Assembly: GCF_001625305.1 (NCBI RefSeq)
Contig: NW_017802713.1
Span: 555,367 to 619,366, forward strand
Source of the DNA: Branchiostoma belcheri
Taxonomy: Eukaryota > Chordata > Leptocardii > Amphioxiformes > Branchiostomatidae
Length of the DNA: 64,000 nt
Direction of reading: 5' to 3'
Shown here: piece after piece, positions 63,601 to 64,000 of the stretch
Numbering within the stretch: position 1 is the first letter of the stretch
Layout: the number at the start of each line of letters is the position of its first letter
Notes under the pieces: model-generated
What the model was told of the DNA's origin: nothing
The model's database searches: none
Seen by the model: only the letters and a program-made list of their open reading frames with translations
Position numbers and translations under genes: made by a program

Positions 63601-64000
63601 GAGCTTGGCTTATTGCTTGGGAAACGCCATGAGGATTATAAAGTTGTTTTGGTGAAGGTGCTTGCTTATATGCAGGTGCTGTAAGGTACAATGTAGATGA
63701 TTACCTAGAGTTGGGTTCAACTGGACTGCATTTCATGCTGTATAATCTGCCAGCAGATATTAGGTAAAAATCATAACATTTTTGGCCGCCATGTTTTCAT
63801 AACATGCATGCCCCCAGGAAAACAAGGACAGCCAGAAAACGTTATGATGTTTACCTACCAACATCTGCTTGGAGATTATATCCAGTCATCCAGCACGTCG
63901 GCAGTATGTACATGTACTGCACCTGTGCTAAACCCTGGTTTTTCACAGTATTTGTTGGATGTTTGGTCAATGTTCCATCAGAATTTTGCCTGTTGCAGAC
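18454..64000 (+). CDS. DOCK9: DOCK9/10/11-type (zizimin) guanine exchange factor gene, 3' end beyond window
   Basis: Plus-strand gene of at least 35 coding exons; the acceptor of the next exon sits at 63999. Joined in frame the exons give 1371 residues with no phase break. Order seen: variable N-terminus, conserved segment starting [14 protein letters not shown] domain (about residues 181-293), DHR-1/C2 domain (about 660-820), helical middle with motifs such as [37 protein letters not shown] and KHSFDDRY, then a Ser/Thr/Pro-rich linker and [15 protein letters not shown]. In this family the PH and DHR-1 regions bind phosphoinositides and membranes, and the later DHR-2 domain loads GTP on CDC42 or RAC; DHR-2 is not in the window. 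Similarity is shared by DOCK9, DOCK10 and DOCK11, so a pre-duplication orthologue is likely and the symbol is approximate. The span includes introns; exons are listed separately. Confidence 0.96.
19429..19452 (-). repeat. Short interstitial telomere-like tract
   Basis: TACCCTAACCCTAACCCTTA then CCCTGCCC: about three CCCTAA units, i.e. TTAGGG on the minus strand. Too short to be more than a relic or chance. Confidence 0.6.
25258..26292 (+). repeat. Duplicated 80-bp segment about 940 bp apart
   Basis: GATTGATATTAATCTGCTGT ... TTAGAAGTGGTTTGA ... CAAATTTAGTTAGTATCACT at about 25272-25350 recurs at about 26214-26291 with a few changes. Confidence 0.7.
26555..26762 (+). repeat. Two-copy tandem repeat of about 108 bp
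   Basis: CCCATGTAGCAGGGAGT ... GATAAAAATGG ... ATCATGTTGTTTCTACCTTG is present twice in a row (about 26557-26655 and 26667-26762). Confidence 0.8.
27160..27650 (+). repeat. GAAGGAAG-rich diverged tandem repeat before DOCK exon 2
   Basis: Three to four imperfect copies of a unit containing CTTCCTGCAG, CTTGACCTTGGACTTTTACT, GACCTCCTGAAGGAAAGT and GAAGGAAGCCATTCCTTC; the last partial copy ends about 25 bp from the exon 2 acceptor. Confidence 0.7.
27675..27791 (+). CDS. DOCK9: DOCK exon 2 (residues 54-92)
   Basis: Acceptor GTGCACAG and donor GTAAGT, phase 0 to 0. Encodes [16 protein letters not shown] and [11 protein letters not shown], the most conserved N-terminal block of DOCK9/10/11. It is the first constitutive exon shared by the alternative starts at 6068 and 18454. 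A diverged GAAGGAAG-rich tandem repeat (27160-27650) lies just upstream. Confidence 0.95.
27994..28042 (+). repeat. (GT)n microsatellite
   Basis: Interrupted GTGTGTGTGTGT tract in a DOCK intron. Confidence 0.9.
28628..28741 (+). CDS. Candidate alternative first exon of the DOCK gene
   Basis: ATG at 28628 opens 38 codons ([16 protein letters not shown] ... [11 protein letters not shown]) ending in phase 0 at donor GTAGGT, exactly compatible with the phase-0 exon at 31095. Basic start followed by an acidic helix, the same style as the exon at 18454. The 200 bp before it contain more CpG than the surrounding intron. Transcripts using it would skip the AKPKLVEP block. Alternative reading: chance ORF next to a GT. 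Confidence 0.5.
29338..29553. mobile_element. Non-autonomous element, CGTAAT type
   Basis: GCCTGCATGCCCTTTTTCGT start and CTACCCCCCATGCAGGC end (inverted GCCTGCATG). Same terminal design as the element at 800, but the inside is built of CGTAATGTGTAATC / CGTAATTCATAAT motifs. Lies in a DOCK intron. Confidence 0.65.
29911..30240 (+). repeat. Duplicated 110-bp intronic segment
   Basis: TGTCCTGTCTTGCATTGCCT ... TAAGCCTTCAATTTATAG ... CCAGTTAGTGTAAAT occurs at about 29912-30000 and, diverged, at about 30127-30210. Confidence 0.65.
31095..31184 (+). CDS. DOCK9: DOCK exon 3 (residues 93-122)
   Basis: Acceptor TTTTGCAG, donor GTAGAA, phase 0 to 0. Encodes [18 protein letters not shown] then [11 protein letters not shown], matching the family segment that ends in a Ser/Leu-rich KE motif before the YKYEDY block. 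Confidence 0.93.
31375..31563. mobile_element. Short CAGGG-ended non-autonomous element
   Basis: CAGGGGTCTCCCCA at the left and GGGGAGAGCCCTG at the right form an imperfect inverted repeat around 189 bp of non-coding sequence; GAGGTGCT occurs near both ends. CAGGG ends are hAT-like, but no clear target duplication was found. Confidence 0.45.
31617..31699 (+). CDS. DOCK9: DOCK exon 4 (residues 123-150)
   Basis: Acceptor TTTTTACAG, donor GTACGT, phase 0 to 2. Encodes [19 protein letters not shown] followed by GGSYHHLPR; the NYKYEDYSG-like block is diagnostic for zizimin-type DOCKs. Confidence 0.93.
31980..32046 (+). CDS. DOCK9: DOCK exon 5 (residues 150-172)
   Basis: Phase 2 to 0, acceptor GACAACAG, donor GTACGA. 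Short acidic linker [19 protein letters not shown] before the PH domain, aligning with the LPxxVYEVDEE region of vertebrate DOCK9. Confidence 0.9.
32422..32523 (+). CDS. DOCK9: DOCK exon 6 (PH domain start, residues 173-206)
   Basis: Acceptor TCTTCACAG, donor GTAAGT, phase 0. Contains [17 protein letters not shown] and TSMR, the first strand and loop of the pleckstrin homology domain (the family has KHGWLYKGN here). Confidence 0.95.
32905..33036 (+). CDS. DOCK9: DOCK exon 7 (PH domain core, residues 207-250)
   Basis: Acceptor TTGTTCCAG, donor GTCTGG, phase 0. [19 protein letters not shown] then [19 protein letters not shown]; the KRRFF and KDEK basic positions are the usual phosphoinositide-facing residues of this PH fold. 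The donor is weak (GTCTGG), but the phase and homology are unambiguous. Confidence 0.95.
33807..33969 (+). CDS. DOCK9: DOCK exon 8 (PH domain end, residues 251-305)
   Basis: Acceptor CTGTTGTAG, donor GTAAAC, phase 0 to 1. [19 protein letters not shown] then [14 protein letters not shown], the C-terminal PH helix with its invariant tryptophan. More GC-rich than its neighbours. Confidence 0.96.
34432..34517 (+). CDS. DOCK9: DOCK exon 9 (linker, residues 305-333)
   Basis: Phase 1 to 0, acceptor TTATTTCAG, donor GTCAGG. Ser/Glu-rich linker [19 protein letters not shown] after the PH domain; poorly conserved, accepted on phase and position. Confidence 0.88.
34629..34712 (+). CDS. DOCK9: DOCK exon 10 (residues 334-361)
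   Basis: Phase 0 to 0. [19 protein letters not shown] then LLDVYPEMQ, corresponding to the family segment in which the LFxLDPDxQ motif occurs. Confidence 0.9.
34908..35054 (+). CDS. DOCK9: DOCK exon 11 (residues 362-410)
   Basis: Acceptor CTTGAAG, donor GTAAGT, phase 0. Encodes [17 protein letters not shown] and [14 protein letters not shown], matching FEEKFGKRILVKCNDLSF and AENEEGPTTN in DOCK9. Confidence 0.94.
35055..37051 (+). other. DOCK intron with SINE
   Basis: Contains the tRNA-derived SINE (35396-35606) and TACATGTA-rich sequence near 36360 and 36965. No exon candidates that keep phase. Confidence 0.6.
35396..35606 (-). mobile_element. tRNA-derived SINE with triplicated tail unit
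   Basis: Read on the minus strand it begins GGCATGGAATGGCCAGGTTG, carries a pol III A-box-like TTAGGGTAGTGG, a B-box-like GGTTTGATCCC, then TCCTTGGGAAAGGTACT and TGTAAAATGGGTACC. The tail unit of about 26 bp containing GGTACCTGATCTCGGTTGAG is present three times (35403-35470 on the plus strand). Confidence 0.7.
37052..37285 (+). CDS. DOCK9: DOCK exon 12 (residues 411-488)
   Basis: Acceptor CTCCTTACAG, donor GTAACT, phase 0. [36 protein letters not shown] and [12 protein letters not shown]; the VEPFF, DFHxDLN and RQML signatures are family-specific. Confidence 0.96.
37340..37570 (+). mobile_element. Non-LTR retrotransposon 3' end, copy 1
   Basis: A short frame [18 protein letters not shown] ... 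VTGCLV followed by a stop is colinear with the copy at 45720 and looks like the C-terminus of a LINE ORF2. It is followed by the same 3' UTR (TAGCCGCTGCCATG ... GAAGCTGGTATGTTACG ... GGGCAGTTATACCAG). Confidence 0.6.
37867..37887 (+). CDS. Candidate 21-nt microexon of the DOCK gene
   Basis: An excellent pyrimidine tract (TTCTCTCTTTCTCTGTCTG) precedes ACTACAG; 21 nt encode LPFLPAT and end at GTTAGT. Phase 0 to 0 between the exons ending 37285 and starting 38599. Very short, so transcript evidence is required. Confidence 0.3.
37936..38056. mobile_element. 121-bp fold-back element (AGCCTG...CAGGCT)
   Basis: Arms AGCCTGGGTGCCATCCTCC ... TTCTGCCGGCTCCCTAATGT and their near-complement ACATTAGGGAGCCAGCGGAA ... 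GATGACATGCAGGCT around a CTACCACGGTCTGTGGTAG inner hairpin. Almost the whole element is palindromic. Confidence 0.75.
38599..38721 (+). CDS. DOCK9: DOCK exon 13 (residues 489-529)
   Basis: Acceptor TTGTCCACAG, donor GTAGGG, phase 0. [19 protein letters not shown] then [19 protein letters not shown], a near-exact match to the [22 protein letters not shown] block. Confidence 0.97.
38760..38995 (-). repeat. Dispersed repeat related to the core of the element at 800-1757
   Basis: On the minus strand GCAGGAAATGCCATT, TTCAAAATTTTATGGGGGAG and CATGCCTCCGGACCCCCTCA follow the same order as GCAGGAAAATGCG, CAAAATTTCCAGGGGGAG and AATGCCCCCGGACCCCCC at 1021-1090. The 196-codon minus-strand frame across it is low-complexity and not credible. 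Confidence 0.5.
39243..39325 (+). CDS. DOCK9: DOCK exon 14 (residues 530-557)
   Basis: Phase 0 to 2. [19 protein letters not shown] then RMPFGWAAR, aligning with [16 protein letters not shown]. Confidence 0.96.
39595..39717 (+). CDS. DOCK9: DOCK exon 15 (residues 557-598)
   Basis: Phase 2 to 2, acceptor [27 protein letters not shown] then [19 protein letters not shown], matching the RQxSxKLSxDD region. Confidence 0.95.
39899..39975 (+). repeat. ACAGATTCATGT tandem array
   Basis: About five diverged 12-18-bp units (ACAGATTCATGTACAGATAC). Confidence 0.8.
40270..40349 (+). CDS. DOCK9: DOCK exon 16 (residues 598-625)
   Basis: Phase 2 to 1, acceptor ATTTCCAG, donor [25 protein letters not shown]; aligns with RKPEKMAKLPVILGNLDI in DOCK9. 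Confidence 0.92.
40573..40702. mobile_element. Fold-back MITE, copy 1
   Basis: Left arm TTATGAAGCAGTTTAAACTG then TAATTTCCAACACAAAGGAT; right arm TCCAATCCCTTGTGTTGGAA then ATTACTGTTTAAACTGCTTC: about 42-bp near-perfect inverted arms around a 40-bp loop. TTTCCAACACAAAGGATT and CCAACACAGATGAACTTTCA flanks recur at 61580-61790. Confidence 0.75.
40770..40954 (+). CDS. DOCK9: DOCK exon 17 (DHR-1 start, residues 625-686)
   Basis: Phase 1 to 0. [23 protein letters not shown], then [19 protein letters not shown]; the NxLYIYPxxLKFDxQKxFxKARN block marks the first strands of the DHR-1 (C2-like) domain. Confidence 0.96.
41231..41296 (+). CDS. DOCK9: DOCK exon 18 (DHR-1, residues 687-708)
   Basis: Phase 0. 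[18 protein letters not shown], matching ARNIAICIEFKDSDEED of vertebrate DOCK9. Confidence 0.97.
41575..41667 (+). CDS. DOCK9: DOCK exon 19 (DHR-1, residues 709-739)
   Basis: Phase 0. [19 protein letters not shown] then [12 protein letters not shown], the CIYGxPGGPxFTxxxxxAVLHHxQNPxFxDE signature. Confidence 0.97.
41625..41870 (+). mobile_element. Degenerate LINE ORF2 C-terminus
   Basis: In one frame TFRHTAAHI, stop, [13 protein letters not shown] and a FK-TRVH-like remnant resemble the AAxxWNSLPxxL...FKxxL ending of non-LTR reverse transcriptases, interrupted by stops. Overlaps the edge of exon 19 only by proximity; it lies in the following intron. Confidence 0.4.
42088..42211 (+). CDS. DOCK9: DOCK exon 20 (DHR-1, residues 740-781)
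   Basis: Phase 0 to 1, donor [26 protein letters not shown] then [19 protein letters not shown], matching the IELPTQLHEKHHLLxTFxHVSCD block. Confidence 0.97.
42420..42456 (+). CDS. DOCK9: DOCK exon 21 (37-nt microexon, DHR-1)
   Basis: Phase 1 to 2, acceptor TGTACTAG, donor GTAAGT. Encodes [13 protein letters not shown] across its junctions, the VGYxWLPLLKDGR motif that closes the DHR-1 sheet. At 37 nt it is the shortest certain exon of the gene and easy for gene finders to miss. Confidence 0.94.
42654..42741 (+). CDS. DOCK9: DOCK exon 22 (DHR-1 end, residues 793-822)
   Basis: Phase 2 to 0. [19 protein letters not shown] then [10 protein letters not shown], matching the IPVSANLPSGYLxYQELGMG stretch. 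Confidence 0.95.
42879..42952 (+). repeat. (GAGT)n and (GAAT)n microsatellite
   Basis: GTGAGTGAGTGAGTGAGTGA followed by GAATGAATGAATAGATAAAT in a DOCK intron. Confidence 0.9.
43132..43218 (+). CDS. DOCK9: DOCK exon 23 (residues 823-851)
   Basis: Phase 0. [19 protein letters not shown] then [23 protein letters not shown] is the family motif just after DHR-1. Confidence 0.97.
43702..43791 (+). CDS. DOCK9: DOCK exon 24 (residues 852-881)
   Basis: Phase 0. [15 protein letters not shown] then [13 protein letters not shown], aligning with DQHLHNFFQYCQKTE and NELVKYLK. Confidence 0.95.
44087..44202 (+). CDS. DOCK9: DOCK exon 25 (residues 882-920)
   Basis: Phase 0 to 2. [19 protein letters not shown] then [15 protein letters not shown], matching [25 protein letters not shown]; helical-repeat middle of the protein. 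Confidence 0.96.
44465..44534 (+). CDS. DOCK9: DOCK exon 26 (residues 920-943)
   Basis: Phase 2 to 0. [16 protein letters not shown] then LLQSYVK, matching VIIHVVAQCHEEGLESHLRSYVK. Confidence 0.95.
44712..44837 (+). CDS. DOCK9: DOCK exon 27 (residues 944-985)
   Basis: Phase 0. [19 protein letters not shown] then [10 protein letters not shown], the KTVHEELxKxMxxILKPSxDF block. Confidence 0.96.
45089..45160 (+). CDS. DOCK9: DOCK exon 28 (residues 986-1009)
   Basis: Phase 0. [19 protein letters not shown] then MNRLQ, matching YSWFFFDVLIKSMAQHLIE. Confidence 0.96.
45435..45581 (+). CDS. DOCK9: DOCK exon 29 (residues 1010-1058)
   Basis: Phase 0. [19 protein letters not shown] then [19 protein letters not shown] and SLANFIK, matching RFPASYHHAVETVVNMLMP and HSLAVFIK. 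Confidence 0.96.
45668..45687. other. Assembly gap (20 N)
   Basis: Run of 20 N in the intron after DOCK exon 29; true length unknown. Confidence 0.99.
45715..45900 (+). mobile_element. Non-LTR retrotransposon 3' end, copy 2
   Basis: [19 protein letters not shown] then [18 protein letters not shown] and a stop: the characteristic C-terminus of LINE ORF2. Directly followed by GTAGCCAGCTGCC ... GCGTGCCTTACG ... GGGCGATTATACAGAT, the same 3' UTR as at 37489. The 20-N gap lies just upstream, probably a repeat-induced assembly break. Confidence 0.65.
46148..46231 (+). CDS. DOCK9: DOCK exon 30 (residues 1059-1086)
   Basis: Phase 0. [19 protein letters not shown] then [28 protein letters not shown] is nearly invariant across DOCK9/10/11. 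Confidence 0.97.
46592..46612 (+). CDS. Candidate 21-nt microexon of the DOCK gene
   Basis: GATCAG acceptor, 21 nt encoding KWQLAPV, perfect donor GTAAGT, phase 0 to 0 between the exons ending 46231 and starting 47189. The acceptor tract is only moderate. Confidence 0.27.
47189..47297 (+). CDS. DOCK9: DOCK exon 31 (residues 1087-1123)
   Basis: Phase 0 to 1. [19 protein letters not shown] then [17 protein letters not shown]. The phase-1 end is shared by the two candidate cassettes at 47767 and 48498. Confidence 0.96.
47767..47844 (+). CDS. Candidate 78-nt cassette exon of the DOCK gene
   Basis: Acceptor ATTGTCCAG and donor GTAAGA bracket 78 nt that enter and leave in phase 1, exactly as needed between the exons at 47189 and 49303. 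Encodes [16 protein letters not shown] then GVSLIDIED with no stop. Vertebrate DOCK10 carries extra residues at this same place between the IPLxLP and EFCRKHF motifs. The antisense frame is also open, so the case rests on splice sites and phase. Inclusion would add 26 residues to a surface loop. Confidence 0.5.
48498..48530 (+). CDS. Candidate 33-nt microexon of the DOCK gene
   Basis: Acceptor CCATCCAATAG after a pyrimidine-rich run, donor GTATCA, phase 1 to 1, so it can be added alone or after the 47767 cassette without a frame change. Encodes [10 protein letters not shown] plus junction residues. Short, so chance is a real alternative. Confidence 0.33.
49303..49481 (+). CDS. DOCK9: DOCK exon 32 (residues 1123-1182)
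   Basis: Phase 1 to 0. [19 protein letters not shown] then [19 protein letters not shown] and [14 protein letters not shown], matching [21 protein letters not shown] and KHSFDDRY. The last 39 nt and the donor are duplicated 92 bp downstream. Confidence 0.97.
49443..49600 (+). repeat. Tandem duplication of the 3' edge of DOCK exon 32 plus donor
   Basis: CTCGCAAAACACTCTTTCGA ... TATCAGTCCAAG|GTATTTTTT recurs 92 bp on as CTCGCAAAACACTCTTTTGA ... TATCAGTCGAAG|GTATCTTTT (49535-49573). Read-through from the true exon meets a stop within five codons, so the second donor is a decoy. Confidence 0.85.
50293..52530 (-). CDS. LRR type I membrane receptor-like protein, nested antisense in the DOCK intron
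   Basis: 745 residues from the ATG at 52530, uninterrupted. Signal peptide about 1-21; cysteine-rich LRRNT cap ([11 protein letters not shown], about 22-45); about 19 leucine-rich repeats of mostly 24 residues (pattern [18 protein letters not shown]); LRRCT cap ([12 protein letters not shown] ... CAGPSNL ... DTDLIC); a long Ser/Thr/Pro-rich, mucin-like stalk with repeated GQPxKPT phrases; one transmembrane helix ([20 protein letters not shown]); and about 20 basic cytoplasmic residues without a TIR domain. This layout resembles LRRC15/GP5 and the lamprey VLR plan, families of extracellular recognition and adhesion proteins; no specific orthologue is claimed. It lies wholly in a DOCK intron on the opposite strand. 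The single-exon CDS suggests retro-origin or the usual intron-poor LRR style. Confidence 0.93.
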   Translation of the reverse strand: MLNKVMVLLLIILKTTGPTAACSSSCSSVCDCSHRNLTSVPQDLPTDITELWLFDNALTTLNQSDFSRYRSLIRLYLGRNQISIIDNTTFHNLRSLEALYLSNNQLTSLLNDIFAGLQNLDWLHLDTNYLTTLPNNIFLGLDNLKGLYLVNNQLTTLPSGIFRGCSNLKYLRIDKNNLTSLQADIFWGLHNLMKLYLEHNQLTTLPDNIFSGLHTLEWLHLSNNQLTTLPPGIFAGLSKLTYLYIDQNNLTSLPTDIFRGLHNLEWLNLDANHLTTDNIFLGLVTLDLGNNQLTTLPPGIFAGLSKLMYLYIDQNNLTSLPIDIFRELHNLKRLNLDANHLTTLPDNIFRGLDNLKFLYLSNNRLTTLPSSIFAGLSNLNFLFIYQNNLTSLPTDIFLGLHMLSCLDLSYNHISNIEAGLFNDNPRIDSLSLQNNNISNIAAGTFANLSQLLISNISFNHIDTFPVELNSSELHALFIQNNRMETLPSLAYDILVSIYTQYMYLGINNMYLPGINITNNPWQCDCRMIPFRSKMTSRFPFENQIKCAGPSNLQGQYLQDLNDTDLICKETLVTANSALGTSTIIGQPGYSQIPDTASDTLTTVSHTSSSSDQSETATLTIPTSSPTPDDTACNVDSTPGSTTSSFGQPEKPTSSSTAIDSTHGLPADSSLSPFAQPGKPTFPTTPAYSSGVGTGAFSLPTFLTAFLGALGGLFLICAGLYTIRYIKRIKTNPSPMQEPGNVVRNT
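52528..52653 (-). other. In-frame extension upstream of the LRR start
   Basis: The LRR frame stays open to an ATG at 52653, but the added 41 residues are polar and would bury the signal peptide. The ATG at 52530 is preferred because it puts [17 protein letters not shown] at the N-terminus. An acceptor-like CAAATGCAAAG lies just before it, so this stretch may be partly intron or 5' leader. Confidence 0.6.
52654..53511 (-). other. Region upstream of the LRR gene, no gene seen
   Basis: Between the LRR coding region and the possible polyadenylation site. Contains GAGGTAACCTCCGGCCATGT at 53122, which recurs with two changes at 55956. Confidence 0.45.
53512..53688 (-). other. Possible terminal exon with AATAAA on the minus strand
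   Basis: Acceptor TGTGTCCACAG precedes 53688; AATAAA (minus) at 53512-53517 lies about 175 bp further on. It would give a short three-exon transcript ending before the LRR gene. Competes with direct splicing of the 54107 exon to the LRR exon. Confidence 0.28.
54107..54171 (-). other. Putative second exon of the minus-strand transcript
   Basis: 65 nt bounded by acceptor TTTCTTTCAG and donor GTGAGT, both close to consensus. Contains an ATG opening [19 protein letters not shown]. Joined to an acceptor at 53688 the frame stops at once, so it is either leader sequence for the LRR CDS or part of a noncoding RNA. Confidence 0.42.
54337..54472 (+). repeat. Four-copy tandem repeat, unit about 33-40 bp
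   Basis: Units built on TATATCCACACCGGGTGTGT then CAATAAGAAAA, with substitutions. Confidence 0.8.
55508..55755 (-). other. Putative GC-rich first exon (5' leader) on the minus strand
   Basis: Strongly CpG-rich block between the TATA-like site and the donor GGAG|GTAAGC at 55507. Contains a degenerate tandem of a TTCCACG...GCTGCTCC...GGCCGGGC unit. Open in one frame but low-complexity (Gly/Pro/Arg), so treated as non-coding leader. Could be the first exon of the LRR gene or of a separate antisense RNA. Confidence 0.42.
55545..55685 (+). repeat. GC-rich tandem repeat inside the putative minus-strand first exon
   Basis: Four diverged units beginning TTCCACG(T/C)... and containing GCGCGCTGCT and GGCCGGGC, about 35-50 bp each. 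Confidence 0.7.
55779..55786 (-). promoter_or_regulatory. TATA box of a minus-strand transcription unit
   Basis: TATAAATA on the minus strand, about 30 bp upstream of a GC-rich segment that ends in a consensus donor at 55507. The spacing suits transcription start near 55750. Confidence 0.5.
57250..57460 (-). mobile_element. Retroelement 3' end with (TTCA)n tail
   Basis: On the minus strand: TGTGACCTGTACTTAGCC ... GGCAGAAATGTGCAATAAAG then GTCTTCATTCATTCATTCAT. An AATAAA next to a short simple-repeat tail is typical of L2/CR1-type LINE 3' ends; the class is inferred. Confidence 0.5.
58040..58570. promoter_or_regulatory. CpG-rich island in a DOCK intron, function unknown
   Basis: Dense CpG (CTCCGGCGCGCCGGCGGCG, ATATCGCGATCGCCCG) in an otherwise AT-rich intron, with a perfect CRE-type palindrome TGACGTCA at about 58159. 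Open frames on both strands but no clear exon. Could be a promoter or enhancer. Confidence 0.35.
59268..59375 (-). mobile_element. Non-LTR retrotransposon 3' UTR fragment, copy 3
   Basis: Reads TGTAGCCAGCTGCCACCGTG ... CGCGTGCCTGCGAAGC ... GGCGGTTATACTGGCTAT on the minus strand, the same 3' UTR as copies 1 and 2 but inverted relative to DOCK. Confidence 0.6.
60571..60853 (+). CDS. DOCK9: DOCK exon 33 (residues 1183-1277)
   Basis: Acceptor GCCTTGCAG, donor GTATGT, phase 0 to 1. [19 protein letters not shown] then NVQRLNVLD, after which the exon becomes a low-complexity Ser/Thr/Pro/His linker ([16 protein letters not shown]) and ends [18 protein letters not shown]. The first part matches HQARIATLYLPLFGLLIENVQRINV; the linker is variable in the family and lies before DHR-2. 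Markedly C-rich compared with flanking introns. Confidence 0.96.
60895..61160. repeat. Probable dispersed repeat
   Basis: The stretch GAGTGGGTTCTTTAACATGC ... GTTGCTCTCCCCAAACACGG then GACCTCC resembles a widespread invertebrate repeat motif I recognise but cannot classify. Non-coding. Confidence 0.35.
61415..61459 (+). CDS. 45-nt in-phase cassette exon of the DOCK gene
   Basis: Acceptor TTTGTTGCAG, donor GTATAA, phase 1 to 1 between the exons ending 60853 and starting 62064. Encodes [15 protein letters not shown] plus a junction residue. Skipping it also leaves the frame intact (IAG to TPSG), so it is best viewed as an optional insert in the linker ahead of DHR-2. Confidence 0.62.
61580..61790. 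mobile_element. Fold-back MITE, copy 2
   Basis: Inner arms ATACTTTACATCAACACAGT then AAAGATAGCTCACCTCAAAT and their complement at 61696-61737. Outer motifs TTTCCAACATAAAGGATTC and CTAACACAGATTAGCTTTCA match those around copy 1, so the ends are shared while the stems differ. Confidence 0.65.
61780..62100 (+). repeat. Tandem duplication of the 5' edge of DOCK exon 34 with its acceptor
   Basis: A unit of about 179 bp containing GCATTTGCTTGCAAATGTTG, the CACACCACAG acceptor and GGACTCCCAGTGGAAATATC occurs twice (acceptors before 61885 and 62064). Entering at 61885 runs into a stop after about 20 codons. Confidence 0.85.
62064..62238 (+). CDS. DOCK9: DOCK exon 34 (residues 1277-1335)
   Basis: Phase 1 to 2, acceptor CACACCACAG, donor [25 protein letters not shown] then [19 protein letters not shown]; the RADSRxSLxSxDSxxSLPE pattern of the vertebrate linker is recognisable. 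Both edges are duplicated in the flanking introns (61885 and 62389). Confidence 0.93.
62185..62660 (+). repeat. Duplicated 3' edge of DOCK exon 34 with GT-rich tail
   Basis: GGACAGCGAGAGGCTGAAGG ... GGGCACTTCAG|GTGTGT (exon end 62238) is repeated as far as a second donor GTGAGT at 62390, and a fragment GGGCACTTCAG|GTGTGT at about 62624. Intervening sequence is (GT)n/GGGTGG minisatellite. Confidence 0.85.
62927..63033 (+). CDS. DOCK9: DOCK exon 35 (residues 1335-1371)
   Basis: Phase 2 to 1, acceptor GTTTCCAG, donor [25 protein letters not shown] then [16 protein letters not shown], matching VVRCDKLDQSEIKSLLMCFLYILKSM. Confidence 0.96.
63034..63998 (+). other. Last intron in the window
   Basis: Non-coding AT-rich intron ending in TTTTGCCTGTTGCAG. 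Includes a TGCCAGCAGATATTAGGTAA / TTACCTACCAACATCTGC inverted pair (about 63748-63870), probably another short fold-back. Confidence 0.6.
63999..64000 (+). CDS. DOCK9: DOCK exon 36, first two bases at window edge
   Basis: The window ends in TGTTGCAG|AC. Phase 1 plus AC gives an Asp codon, as expected after ...LKNLNE (the family has D/E here before the TYW motif). Only the acceptor and two bases are visible. Confidence 0.75.

Noticed and set aside
1-64000. CRISPR arrays, operons, riboswitches, bacterial-type signals
   Set aside because: Eukaryotic intron-rich DNA; the tandem repeats seen have no spacer structure.

Overview
This is animal nuclear DNA: AT-rich, intron-dense, packed with short inverted-repeat elements and retroelement 3' ends, and carrying one assembly gap (20 N at 45668-45687). 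The codon-level match of one large gene to the vertebrate DOCK9/10/11 family, together with repeat styles I associate with amphioxus (AGCCTG...CAGGCT fold-backs, GCATGCCC...CCCCCCATGC elements, frequent TACATGTA), suggests a cephalochordate such as Branchiostoma. The species call is inference.

Layout. Positions 1-18450 hold no confident host gene body. They contain several MITE-like or fold-back elements (800-1757, 8583-9170, 9923-10287, 10542-10899, 11690-11961, 16290-16535), a CpG-rich promoter-like patch with a candidate first exon (about 5860-6220), and a 3886-bp hAT-superfamily DNA transposon (12056-15941). That transposon has 13-bp terminal inverted repeats, a TTATA target duplication, arrays of GGTGCACC near both ends and a long open transposase frame on the minus strand.

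From 18454 to the right edge runs one plus-strand gene, the single-copy-style orthologue of vertebrate DOCK9/DOCK10/DOCK11 (zizimin family of CDC42/RAC exchange factors). I resolved 35 exons plus the acceptor of the next one. All junctions are GT-AG and all phases are continuous, giving 1371 codons from the 18454 start. They cover the N-terminal region, the PH domain, the DHR-1 (C2) domain and most of the helical middle. The catalytic DHR-2 domain lies beyond the window. There are three candidate phase-0 first exons (6068, 18454, 28628) and several in-phase cassette or microexon candidates, the best at 47767, 48498 and 61415. Two exons (ending 49481, and 62064-62238) carry tandemly duplicated edges that duplicate splice sites as well.

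The 11.1-kb intron 49482-60570 contains a complete antisense gene: an intronless-CDS type I membrane protein with LRRNT, about 19 leucine-rich repeats, LRRCT, a Ser/Thr/Pro-rich stalk and one transmembrane segment (50293-52530, minus). Upstream of it on the same strand lie a TATA box, a GC-rich first exon with a consensus donor and a second small exon, which may be its 5' leader or a separate noncoding transcript. The DOCK introns also hold 3' ends of non-LTR retrotransposons, a tRNA-derived SINE with a triplicated tail, and several short palindromic elements.

No CRISPR array, rRNA or confident tRNA gene was seen. The most notable items are the near-intact hAT element, the nested antisense LRR receptor with its 72-residue higher-order repeat, and the set of alternative exons and exon-edge duplications in the DOCK gene.
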